NCBI GenBank assembly: GCA_001586965.3
Contig: LUCW03000239.1
Location: 90,001 to 115,000, forward strand
DNA: 25,000 bases
Source of the DNA: Sphaeroforma sirkka
Lineage: Eukaryota > Opisthokonta > Ichthyosporea > Ichthyophonida
Direction of reading: 5' to 3'
The notes beneath the pieces were generated by a model, which saw only the letters and a list, made by a program, of their open reading frames with translations, had not been told where the DNA came from and ran no database searches. The stretch's first letter is position 1; every line of letters begins with the position of its first letter. This document shows, in pieces, positions 1 through 8,424 of the stretch. Both the position numbers and the translations under genes were made by a program.

Positions 1-45
1 ATCAATTCAATATCTATCGAATCTCCCACCCGAATTGCTGTGTAG

Positions 46-207
46 GTTGTCAGCGTCTATCGATTAATCACAAAGAATACACTTGAGGAGAAGGTCATGG
101 GACTGCAGAAATTTAAACTCAACATCGCAAATTCCGTCATTACATCTGAGAACGCAAGCATGCGCTCTATGGATACCACACAACTGCTGGACCTCTTCAA
201 CACAGAT
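46..207 (+). CDS. BTAF1: BTAF1 penultimate coding exon
   Basis: This exon starts after TGTAG at 41-45 and ends at a GTAAGT donor at 208. It encodes the end of the helicase C-terminal lobe and the following helix (TLEEKVMGLQKFKLNIAN), in phase 0 at its 3' end. Confidence 0.9.
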
Positions 208-720
208 GTAAGTATATGTATACGTTTATAAAAGGTTCAAAATAAGTGTACACATATGTATCCATACAAAGAGTGCATGCAAGTACGAGCACATAGTTGT
301 AAGTAAGAATGTTTGTAAATAGGTTTTCTAAATAGGTGTCTGGGAATATACAAGCCGATGCATTCTTGTGAAGTACATGACTCTTTCGTTAGTATCGCAG
401 AATTACCGATCGATGGTTTACATTGAAAGGAGTACCATCCTAAAAGAATGTATGAACCCCAATCTTGTTTGTACGTGTGGTACTCACTATAAATAAATAA
501 ACTCATCACCTTTTGTTTTCTTCCTAATTCTTTTTCCATCGTCATTCTGGCTATAATCGCATAATAGGAACAAGAGAATAAGCCTGACAACAAATCCGCA
601 TCAACTGAAAAGGTTACCATAGCTAATGCGGCAGGGCAACTAGAGGAATTGTGGGATGAAAACCAGTACGACGACGAATACGACATGAACAGCTTTTTAG
701 CCTCGCTAAAAAAAGAATAA
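46..720 (+). CDS. BTAF1: BTAF1/Mot1-type TBP-associated SNF2 ATPase, C-terminal two exons (5' part outside window)
   Basis: BTAF1/Mot1 is a Swi2/Snf2-family ATPase that uses ATP to strip TATA-binding protein from DNA and so redistributes it among promoters in the nucleus. Two exons are seen: 46-207 (54 codons) and 568-720 (50 codons plus TAA), joined in phase 0 across a 360-bp intron. Exon one reads VVSVYRLITKNTLEEKVMGL, the end of the helicase C-lobe (motif VI region, just after the usual RIGQ motif), then QKFKLNIANSVI and QLLDLFNTD. Exon two is an acidic linker, then LEELWDENQYDDEYDMNSF, the conserved extreme C-terminus of BTAF1 orthologues. The QKF..NIAN..I and LWDE.QYD.EY blocks are specific to BTAF1 rather than other SNF2 proteins. 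The exon at 46 follows an AG acceptor at 44-45, so the bulk of the gene lies upstream. No break is visible. Confidence 0.93.
208..567 (+). other. BTAF1 last intron
   Basis: This is a 360-bp GT-AG intron with a GTAAGT donor and an ATAATAG acceptor. The flanking exons join in phase 0 and restore the BTAF1 C-terminal sequence. A pyrimidine-rich stretch lies near 515-545. The 237-686 antisense open frame across it is not supported as a gene. Confidence 0.85.
568..720 (+). CDS. BTAF1: BTAF1 last coding exon
   Basis: Fifty codons and a TAA stop at 718-720. An acidic, Lys/Ser-rich linker is followed by the conserved C-terminal block LEELWDENQYDDEYDMNSF. No canonical AATAAA was seen just downstream. 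Confidence 0.92.
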   Translation, partial: EQENKPDNKSASTEKVTIANAAGQLEELWDENQYDDEYDMNSFLASLKKE

Positions 721-1429
721 CATCAATGACTGATTGAGTATAGAAGTATAGAAATATTAAAATTAAATGGTTTAGCAACAAAATGCATACGATAATCGAG
801 ACATGAGATCACTTCCAGGTTGCATAAGATTCGTATGAACCAAAATCAAAATGGATCATCTATTTCGATCAGTCACTTTCTGGCTGTGCTGAAGGGGACA
901 ATATATCAGTATAAATATATAAGCATAGATTGCGACACTCGAATTGAGATGGAAACAAATTCAATCCGAACCGATCTTTAAATCGACCCTTTAAATCGAC
1001 ATGACTGATTTAATCGTTTATTTTTGTGGTGAAGGAAGAGTTTGAACAATATTACACAATACAGTGGTTCATGAAGCTTCCAGAGCTATTGATGGACAAG
1101 TGATCTTATAAAAATCAGATACTGCAATACTATATTACAGGTGTGTTTAGCAGTTTGTGCGACTACTGCTAGAGTCTCGACTGCCGGGAAGAATGGAGGG
1201 TTTAGGAACGATGGGTTTCGCAAGATCAACTAGTACGACACTTGATCCCGTAGAACCAATAGACGATAGAGCAATGCAAAAATTTAGAGCCCCGAAACCG
1301 ACAACAACTCGACCCCAGCGAAATCAATACGACTCAAAAATCATTTCAGCCTTTTTTTTAAAAATTACAAGTCGTCGCTTATATGTTTGTTTTTATTTGT
1401 TTTCCTTCTTGCCGTTGAACCTATTTTAG

Positions 1430-2680
1430 TTCTAGTCTGCTAGCCCAATCAAAAGTCATCGACCATGAAAAAAAAAGTGACATTCTTGTTGGAGTTGTCG
1501 TGAAAGTTGTTCTTACTACCTCACAATATTTGTCTGTAGCCTCTGTTCGGATCTCACAACATCCGCGCTTCCTGATGCCCACTGATGACCATGATGTTTT
1601 GGTACTTTAATACTTACATGATTTCATACCGGTATAGGGAAAAACTTTGTCGCGTTGCCTGGAATCTTCATTCGACCGTATCGATCAATTTTTGAATGTG
1701 ATAACCCATGATAAATTAACTCTAATTGGACTTAGTTTTAGCTTGGCGGCAGCTGAAACAGAATGATTCAAAAATAAATTGCTCACCCACATCAAAATTA
1801 TCAAGCTGTGGCTTTAATATTTATTCACACTTTTTTCCTGCTCAAATTGTTCGTTTTTTACATATGTATTTACGTTGTTCTTACTCGAATCGTAAAGTAA
1901 ATCTCAGCTTAGGTGTACTAGGCCCGGGACGTTACCCTCAAAGTTAGTCATAAGGTATTGCGGTCAGTTTTGCTGCGAAGGAAGTTTTCTTTGTGGATGC
2001 TATGTCTCTGCGACTTCAGTTTTGATCTTTCGACATTCGCGCTTCTCAATGAGTAGTGATGACCACGATGTTTAGTAACTTGATTTCGTGTGATTACTGG
2101 TTTATATTCAGTTGCACTTGGTAACGTTTTCATAACGCTGCTTGAAGCCTAAGTGCAACTTGGTAATGCAACATAATAAGTAAACCAATAACAATTTAGA
2201 TTGTCGATATTCCCCCGTTATTGTTAGATGTCAGCAATTGTGAGACTATACGTCTCAGACCAGGCTTCACAACAAGAACCCCTCTTTGATCTATAGTAGT
2301 CATCAGAGATAGCTCACTCCTGAGAGCTAATCAAGTTGCTTAAATTCTCCCGAAAGTAAATTAAGTTTCTCAACCGACTCCCGAGAGGGGATTAAGTCTG
2401 TCAATCGCAACATTCTATAGTTCCGATGTGAGTCTCAAATCCGGTCTGAGACCTGTAGTCTTTCAGCAATTCAATCTGTTCCTGCTCACATTGTTTTATA
2501 TTCCAATACAAGTCTGCTAGCGCTGGAGCTTAACTCTTAGGAAATGATCGCGTTGTTTCGAGGCTGATTACATTCTTCCATTGGCAGTGTTGTATTAATG
2601 TCTGCCACTCCTGTCCTGATCTCATGACATCCGAGATTCTTCGCACCTACAGATACGGATATTTGCTTCTTGCTTCCGTG
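1430..2680 (+). repeat. Three diverged copies of an unknown interspersed repeat
   Basis: The core resembles TGATCT-ACGACATCCGCGCTTC followed, in two copies, by TGATGACCAYGATGTT. Cores lie near 1545-1605, 2020-2075 and 2615-2650. The first and third copies also share AGTCTGCTAGC about 90 bp upstream of the core. Divergence is high, so boundaries are uncertain. The third copy ends close to the 5' LTR. Confidence 0.45.
2252..2452. repeat. 10-bp inverted repeat enclosing a 30-bp tandem repeat
   Basis: GTCTCAGACC at 2252-2261 is matched by its exact reverse complement GGTCTGAGAC at 2443-2452. Between them lie three diverged tandem units with a 30-31 bp period. They start with CTCCTGAGAG (2317), CTCCCGAAAG (2347) and CTCCCGAGAG (2378). 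This could be a small hairpin or MITE-like relic; no coding capacity is seen. Confidence 0.5.
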
Positions 2681-2711
2681 TATGTAAAACTTCTATAGTT
2701 GGATAGACGCA

Positions 2712-2824
2712 TGTAAAAATACGGCCTCCGGTCAGTCTAAAATATCAAGATCAATTGAGATAATACATTGGTTTTTATTTGTATTTTAAATAATTTAATA
2801 CAAGCTCTTTTTCCAATATTTCCA
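2712..2824 (+). repeat. 5' LTR (113 bp)
   Basis: It begins TGTAAAAATACGGCC and ends TATTTCCA. It differs from the 3' copy by about one substitution and one 1-base indel, and the similarity stops sharply on both sides. It is very short for an autonomous Ty3/gypsy element. An AT-rich stretch near 2770-2800 may hold the promoter. Confidence 0.85.
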
Positions 2825-2840
2825 AAAGCCAGCAAATACT

Positions 2841-3554
2841 ATGGCTAAGGGTACTTCTAAAGGCAAGGGAGCCGCTAGCTCTAAGCCTGCTAAGCCTGCC
2901 GAGGTTCCTGAGGTCCCTGTGGAAACACCTAGCCTGTCAAGAGTTGAGCCTGCCGAGGAAACTGTTGGGGAAGCAATTTCTGAGGTTGGTACAGAGGATT
3001 ATTCTGAGGATGACTCGTCGGATCCTAAAGCCTTGGAAGAAGAGGTATCTACTACCGCGGAAAGGCTCGCCAGCGTCCGTGTATCACCTAGGAGTGAAGC
3101 TCAGGACCCCAGCTTGCCCCCTGACCACGTGCTGTCAAATATTGGGGATAAACGTCGAAAGGCTGGAAAATTCGTGGATACGAATGTCGGGGGCATTATA
3201 ACTCCACATCTAAAGGACACTCCAGCACAAATCCGGAGTGAAAAGGAAGTATTGGACCTCTCCGAAAATTTCTGTTTCGCCATCGATGGAGAAGCCATTC
3301 CATTCAGCTCAAATCTTGGGGCCGAAGCTGAGGACGCCATAACTCGACAACAAGTGGTTGGATCCTCTCAATCTCCACGCCAATTGAACCGCACTAAAGC
3401 GCTCTTGAAGGAGCTAGCGGCAGCAGCAGTTGTGGACCCCTCTATCGTGTCCCACTTGGTTGATATTCTTCCTATACCAAAGAAGAAGAAGAAATTCGGG
3501 CCCAGTTTTGAACCCGAGACCTACTGGTTTACCAGCCAGTATGTTTACCACTAA
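2841..3554 (+). CDS. Gag N-terminal part, first frame
   Basis: This 237-residue frame starts at an ATG 17 bp after the 5' LTR. It opens with a Lys/Ala/Pro-rich low-complexity segment (MAKGTSKGKGAASSKPAKPA), then an acidic Glu/Ser segment to about residue 80, then a more ordered region to residue 215 and a basic run KKKKKF near 216. No family motif is recognised. Gag identity is inferred from position, before a Cys-rich Gag frame and the protease. Its last 14 bases overlap an ATG-led frame at 3541 in the +1 frame. The two may be one Gag made by +1 frameshifting, two proteins, or one gene split by an indel. Confidence 0.65.
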   Translation: MAKGTSKGKGAASSKPAKPAEVPEVPVETPSLSRVEPAEETVGEAISEVGTEDYSEDDSSDPKALEEEVSTTAERLASVRVSPRSEAQDPSLPPDHVLSNIGDKRRKAGKFVDTNVGGIITPHLKDTPAQIRSEKEVLDLSENFCFAIDGEAIPFSSNLGAEAEDAITRQQVVGSSQSPRQLNRTKALLKELAAAAVVDPSIVSHLVDILPIPKKKKKFGPSFEPETYWFTSQYVYH

Positions 3555-4875
3555 GCCAGTTACCACTGGCGGGAGAGAAAATATTTCAAAATTTAATCTC
3601 TATAGCTCTGATGCTACCATTGACCATCCTCTTGACAAACCTAACCCTGTCAGAGGATATGATCGTATGGAACTCTATGAGGCTTACCATCCTCGTAATA
3701 TCGATCCTCATTTGCCAACTAACCCTGGTAATCACGATTTTGGCAATCGCTACACCAGTACCTCGTTAGAGAGTTCCCGCTCTAATCCTGAGGATGAGGA
3801 AGTGAGAACCAGACATACTCGTCTCAGGCTATTACGCTCTGGTATGCAAGTTCTTGAGGACCGTCTATTGAATGACTCTGACCTTGACGATAGGAAAGCG
3901 GATAACATTCGCTATCTAATTGATAACAAGAGAAAGGAAATAGACACCATCTTGGCACTAGCAACCCGTAGCACTGAGCATGAGCCTCGTGAACACTTAG
4001 AACCAAGCTTCATTAAGCAGCTAGGTAACGCGCAGGCTGAGGTCGATTTCTCTACTAATGAGAGTACAGTGGAGACACTGAAGGCCTTCGACCAACTTAA
4101 GGAGTCTGCCAGCCTTAAGGATAAGCAGATGATGAATGCCTTTATTCATTTCTGTGAGCCAGGTGAATGGCGAACTATCTTGAAGGCTCATGAGCCCAAC
4201 TGGAAAGCCCTACCCTGGCACCAGTTGCGTGATAATATACTTAACACCTTTTTTGAAGATGCACGTGACCGTGAACTTCTAGAGTCTCGCAAGTTCTTTG
4301 CGAACGATACCACTATTCGAGGTGCTCTAGCTCATATGACACATATGAATACTCGGATGGGTGGTCGTACCTATACTGGCGAATATTTATTAATTTGTCA
4401 GATGATGGAGACTCTGGGAGCTAACCTCTTTAAGAAAGTCAATGATGACATCATCGCCTATGGTGATTTGCGATCTATGCCTTGGTCTGTCTTTGAGAAG
4501 ATAGTTCACAAGCATAACAATTCCTCTACTAGAGTACTTAGTACCACGAGCTACACCCAGCCCACTAAGCGAAACGCAGTAGAGACTAATACTGCGCGTA
4601 GTACTAAGAAACCTCGCACTACTACTGGAGGGGGTACTGGCTCTACTTCTACCGAACCGAAAGGTGAAAAGAATGTGAGAGCGCCTTGCAAGAAGTGTGG
4701 TTACAACCTCACAAAACGTAATGGCAAGTGGAATGGTAGACACGACCCTGTTAAGTGTGCACCAGGCAAGCCAGATTTTGGACACTATATGAAAGAGTGT
4801 GCTACTTGCAAGGGTACTAACGGTTGGCACAAAGAGGATTGCAAGGATTTACCGGACGTCCAAGTTAAGCACTGA
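3541..4875 (+). CDS. Gag capsid/nucleocapsid-like protein
   Basis: The frame is open from about 3430, but the first ATG is at 3541. It gives about 444 residues and ends at TGA 4873-4875. The middle is helical and charged, as in Ty3-type capsids, with segments such as LIDNKRKEIDTILALA and LKAFDQLKESASLKDK. Near the C-terminus is a Ser/Thr/Lys-rich linker, then a Cys/His cluster (CKKCGYN, then DPVKC, HYMKECATCKGT and HKEDC). That cluster looks like a nucleic-acid-binding zinc domain but not the classical CX2CX4HX4C knuckle. The Pol frame follows in the same phase after the single TGA, so stop readthrough or re-initiation at the ATG at 4885 are both possible. Confidence 0.7.
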   Translation: MFTTKPVTTGGRENISKFNLYSSDATIDHPLDKPNPVRGYDRMELYEAYHPRNIDPHLPTNPGNHDFGNRYTSTSLESSRSNPEDEEVRTRHTRLRLLRSGMQVLEDRLLNDSDLDDRKADNIRYLIDNKRKEIDTILALATRSTEHEPREHLEPSFIKQLGNAQAEVDFSTNESTVETLKAFDQLKESASLKDKQMMNAFIHFCEPGEWRTILKAHEPNWKALPWHQLRDNILNTFFEDARDRELLESRKFFANDTTIRGALAHMTHMNTRMGGRTYTGEYLLICQMMETLGANLFKKVNDDIIAYGDLRSMPWSVFEKIVHKHNNSSTRVLSTTSYTQPTKRNAVETNTARSTKKPRTTTGGGTGSTSTEPKGEKNVRAPCKKCGYNLTKRNGKWNGRHDPVKCAPGKPDFGHYMKECATCKGTNGWHKEDCKDLPDVQVKH

Positions 4876-4884
4876 CAGTACCAT

Positions 4885-6078
4885 ATGTGTGCACTAGAGC
4901 AAGATTATGAGAAAATGTTCAATAAAATCCATACCAAAGGAGATGAACGTATCTTTCAAGCAGTTTTCGTAAATGGAGAAAAAGTTATGGCACTATTTGA
5001 TCCAGGGGCTGAAGTCTCTGCTATCTCACGCCGAGTAGCCTACGCTACGGATATGGCTGTCCATAACGAAACAACTGATTTAATCTTGGGAAATGGCAAA
5101 GTTACTACTTGCGAACAAGCCATTGACTATGTACACATAATGCTGTCAAATAGGAGAGAAGTGAAGACTCACCTAATCGTTACTGACATGTCTCAGAAAT
5201 ACGATTTAATTATAGGTATGACTGATCTTCTCAGTTTAGGTATAACACTCACTGGTCTGCCTAATGGGCTAGACCCGAATAAAGATCAGTCAGATGATAA
5301 TATGTTAAAGATACCTAAACCTCCGGAAGGTGAAGCAACGGATATGATTCCGCACTTCACCGATATAATTATGGACTTAATTATACAAAACAGGAAGATT
5401 GCAATAACTGACTGGTGTATGTTTAAGTTCTCTAATGGGTACGTTAGACTTGGCTTAACAAACGTCGACTTCTCTAAGTTAAAGTGTCCTTCACATAACT
5501 ACGTGAGTTGGAGACACAAAGACGTTGTCAAAACCCAAATCGAAGATTGGTTAAAACAGGGTCTAATTGAAATCAATTATGATGCAACCCCAGTTAACTT
5601 AGCTCTCTTAGCGGTCGATCAATATAAATCTGATGGAACGTTTAGTAAAACAAGAGTAGTACTAGACCTGTCGCCAATCAACAAACCAATTCCGCAACAT
5701 AGTTTTCCCTTACCTAAGATAAGCGAGATACTACGCAAACTGGAGGGTGCGACTATCTTTTCCAAGATAGACTTAAAAGCTGCATTCCATCAACTACAGA
5801 TATATGAGCCTCATAGGAAATACTTTTCCTTTACTTGGCAAGGTAAGAAGTACCAGTTTAAAGGTGCACCTGAAGGCTTACACATGTTACCTTCTTTCTT
5901 CCAACAAGTTATGATGGAACTATTTGCGGACCTGTCGTATAACGTATCAATCTATTTAGATGATATAGTTATCTTTACAAAGACAGCACATGAACATGCT
6001 AAACTCGTTAAAGAAGTCTTAAAGCGACTAAATCATGCTAAACTTAAGATTAACGAAGACAAGTGTTCTTTTGCTTAA
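4885..6078 (+). CDS. Pol: retropepsin-like protease and reverse transcriptase (ends at a premature stop)
   Basis: This 397-residue frame begins at ATG 4885, 9 bp after the Gag stop and in the same frame. Residues about 30-125 are a retropepsin fold: ALFDPGAEVSAIS is the active-site loop and YDLIIGMTDLLSLGI is the second conserved block. The loop reads Asp-Pro-Gly where the family has Asp-Ser/Thr-Gly. Reverse transcriptase follows from about residue 205: RVVLDLSPINKPI, then FSKIDLKAAFHQL with the first catalytic Asp, then the palm motif YLDDIVIF with the Asp pair, then KLKINEDKCSFA. TAA at 6076-6078 cuts the protein just after the palm; the same frame continues to code for the rest of RT and RNase H. 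RT makes cDNA from element RNA in the cytoplasmic particle. Confidence 0.88.
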   Translation: MCALEQDYEKMFNKIHTKGDERIFQAVFVNGEKVMALFDPGAEVSAISRRVAYATDMAVHNETTDLILGNGKVTTCEQAIDYVHIMLSNRREVKTHLIVTDMSQKYDLIIGMTDLLSLGITLTGLPNGLDPNKDQSDDNMLKIPKPPEGEATDMIPHFTDIIMDLIIQNRKIAITDWCMFKFSNGYVRLGLTNVDFSKLKCPSHNYVSWRHKDVVKTQIEDWLKQGLIEINYDATPVNLALLAVDQYKSDGTFSKTRVVLDLSPINKPIPQHSFPLPKISEILRKLEGATIFSKIDLKAAFHQLQIYEPHRKYFSFTWQGKKYQFKGAPEGLHMLPSFFQQVMMELFADLSYNVSIYLDDIVIFTKTAHEHAKLVKEVLKRLNHAKLKINEDKCSFA

Positions 6079-6767
6079 GATACTATACACTTACTTGTCT
6101 ACAAAGTATCTGCAGCAGGGCTAGAAATTGATCCTGGCAAGAAACAGTTTCTGTTGGATTTATCAACACCAATTACTGGAAGAGATGTGAACTCTGTGTG
6201 TGGGTTTGTTAACTTCTTCTCGGATTCGGTACCGCATCTTTCTCATTACTTAAAGCCTTTCAGTCACCTACGGCTGCACAAAGGACCTTCGGGAAAGCTT
6301 TGGACTAAAGAATGTGATGATGCATTTAAACTAGTCAAAAGTAAAGTAATGGACGCACCCATCATGCAGTACCCTGTGGATGGTGTCCCATTCCAAGTAG
6401 CAACCGACGCTTCAGATCGAGCGGTAGGTGGAGTGCTTTACCAAACGATAAATGGTAAACCGCGCTACATACAATTCTTTAGCAAGAGTTATAATAAGAG
6501 TCAACGGAATTACCCTACCGTTAAACAAGAGCTCCTTGCTATAGTTACTGCGCTAAGACAGTTTAAAGACTACCTTTATGGAAGTTACTTTACTGTCGCC
6601 TGTGATCAAAAAAGTCTTTAACATACTTAAAAGATATGAACCCTGATTCACAGTTGGTGAGCCGCTGGCATGACATTATTGCCAAGTTCGCTTTTAATAT
6701 AACACACATACCAGGAATACATAACCATCTTCCTGACATGCTCTCTCGACTTGTGCCCGACTACTAG
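6079..6767 (+). pseudogene. Pol continuation: RT connection and RNase H, interrupted by a frameshift and a stop
   Basis: Immediately after the RT stop the same frame resumes with VSAAGLEIDPGKK, the usual RT segment after the palm. It runs on to RNase H: ATDASDRAVGGVL (first catalytic Asp), YPTVKQELLAIVTAL (Glu) and VACDQKSL (Asp). That frame then meets TAA at 6619-6621. The next frame carries the expected RNase H end, with ITHIPGIHNHLPDMLSRL (last Asp), and closes at TAG 6765-6767. A one-base loss near 6611-6619, next to a six-A run, explains the shift. All four RNase H acidic positions are visible, so the domain is recognisable but split over two frames. Confidence 0.82.
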
Positions 6768-7904
6768 AAAACAGTCAAGGAGTTATTAGCAACCGATTGG
6801 ATGCTAAATAAGAAATGGTTTAGCCTCGCTCAATCACGATGGGGTCCATTTACTGTTGATATGTTCGCCGCAGAACATAACAAACAGGTTTCTGAATATA
6901 GGTCGTTGACTCATCCTGAAGGTGATGCATTTCAGCTTGACTTATCAAAGCATAATGCGTGGGCTAACCCACCTTGTCAACTTATCGCACAGTTGTTAAA
7001 TTATGTTAATATTACTAAATCTACCATTACGCTGTGTTGTCCCTTACGTAACTCCGACCCATGGATACGTGATTTAATTAATATGATTCAAGACGAACCT
7101 ATTTATGTCGACCGTGAAACCGACACGTTCTTGTATCAGGGATCCTATTCTATTAGGAAGACGCCTTGGAAACACACCATTGTTTGTCGCATCGGTCCTG
7201 CAGGTACCACTAAGTGGGAACCCTCAACCGAATTCTTAGCTAAACTAGAGGAGTCTAAAGAGTTTGAACAAAAGCTCAAGACTCGTACAACACATGCACC
7301 CAACAAGATTGCAGTCGAGGTAATGCCGATTGAAACGGCATTAGATCGTAAAAACATGGAACTAGCTAAGGCCATGGATCAAAGACTCAAAACTCTAAGA
7401 GAACCTGAAGCTCGCACTCGACTACTTAAAGCGCTGCTTAAAGAACAGCCAGGAGTTGCGAAACAACTGAAGAAGATACTTCAACAATCCAATGTTGTCA
7501 ATTATGTATCTCAGGACTCTACCCCTCCTGATACTGAGGTTGCCCTTTCCAACAGGACTATGGTTCATCCAGCCAGCGTTACACAGAATCTGACTGACTT
7601 AGAGGAGCTCGAAAGTAGAGTTAAAATTATACATAATCTAACGCATCGAGCATATGAACATACTTATAAAATGGCTATTCGTGCAGGGCTTGATCACCCG
7701 GCGCTGAAAGAAACCATACGTGAAGTATACCGACGCTGTACTGATTGTGAAAAGAACCAGATCAAGCGATACGGTTGGGCACCCCTAAAAAGTAACTGCA
7801 CAAATAATTGTGAGCCAACCGCTTGTCTTCGGATTCTGTATATTTACAGGTGTCGCCTATCTTGGAATCTTACTCGTGCGTATTCAACATTGATATGGGA
7901 CTGA
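6768..7904 (+). CDS. Pol C-terminal part: Dam-methyltransferase-like domain and integrase HHCC domain
   Basis: The frame is open from after TAG 6767; the first ATG is at 6801. The first 130 or so residues match the Dam-like domain found in some protist and algal gypsy-type and DIRS-type retroelements: GPFTVDMFAAEHNKQ, then AWANPPCQLI. The latter is the NPP core of N6-adenine methyltransferases, with Cys where Tyr/Trp/Phe is usual. A long charged, probably coiled-coil linker follows (KLEESKEFEQKLK to LLKALLKEQPG). Then comes an integrase N-terminal zinc domain: HNLTHRAYEH, 28 residues on CTDC, then KNQIKRYG. The catalytic DDE core that should follow is absent; the last 30 residues match nothing expected and the frame ends at TGA. 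Whether the Dam-like domain is enzymatically active cannot be told. Confidence 0.72.
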   Translation, partial: KTVKELLATDWMLNKKWFSLAQSRWGPFTVDMFAAEHNKQVSEYRSLTHPEGDAFQLDLSKHNAWANPPCQLIAQLLNYVNITKSTITLCCPLRNSDPWIRDLINMIQDEPIYVDRETDTFLYQGSYSIRKTPWKHTIVCRIGPAGTTKWEPSTEFLAKLEESKEFEQKLKTRTTHAPNKIAVEVMPIETALDRKNMELAKAMDQRLKTLREPEARTRLLKALLKEQPGVAKQLKKILQQSNVVNYVSQDSTPPDTEVALSNRTMVHPASVTQNLTDLEELESRVKIIHNLTHRAYEHTYKMAIRAGLDHPALKETIREVYRRCTDCEKNQIKRYGWAPLKSNCTNNCEPTACLRILYIYRCRLSWNLTRAYSTLIWD

Positions 7905-8025
7905 CTAACCTGTCTTTCAATCTTGCCAGAACTCCTCCAACAAATATGATGTCTAAACATATAATAATATATCCAAATTGAAGTAAATAATATTTTCCCT
8001 ACTGGAAAAATGGCATTGAGATTCT

Positions 8026-8229
8026 ATGAAGCCAAAAACCAAAATGCAATCACGTGGCCACGCACACCCCAAAGGAAGAGAAAATAGGCGATTAAATATC
8101 AGAAGTCATAGTTCCGTCAATCCCTTGTGTTTAGCTAGTCGTACTGATGGTATCGACGCCGGCAGATACAAGAGCGCACCAGTGCGTATAGTGAAGATAG
8201 GCAGGAGCGAGAACTGTGTATATATTTGA
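8026..8229 (+). pseudogene. Possible remnant of integrase C-terminal (SH3-like/GPF-Y type) domain
   Basis: A 67-codon frame upstream of the 3' LTR. Its last third (GIDAGRYKSAPVRIVKIGRS) resembles the small barrel that ends Ty3/gypsy integrases, where a P-x-R/K-I-V-K pattern is common. The position, after where the integrase core should be and before the 3' LTR, fits. A neighbouring frame also has an integrase-tail look (TWPRTPQRKRK and a stop). If right, an internal deletion removed the catalytic core between about 7800 and 8020. The match is weak. Confidence 0.35.
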
Positions 8230-8424
8230 ATGTGAATAATTGAACATCGTCAGGATCAACTAACACTATAATGTACACATATATTAGCTTTTAAATACCG
8301 CAAGAGATTGATACTTTTATACAACTGGTTTTAGCTTTTCAATATATTTTATTACATCTAAAGTATGCTCGTTAAAACACACGACACACATTAATACTGC
8401 TAGAAATTTGTACATTCTGAACAC

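Larger units (their letters stand above)
721..2711. other. Intergenic region without a recognised gene
   Basis: About 2 kb between the BTAF1 stop and the 5' LTR. The open frames here are short and have no recognisable motifs. The region holds three diverged copies of a repeat (near 1430-1625, 1985-2110 and 2510-2680) and a 10-bp inverted repeat around a three-copy 30-bp repeat at 2252-2452. Confidence 0.6.

Noticed and set aside
237..686. 149-codon minus-strand frame over the BTAF1 intron and last exon
   Set aside because: The plus strand carries the clearly conserved BTAF1 C-terminus; the antisense frame has no motifs.
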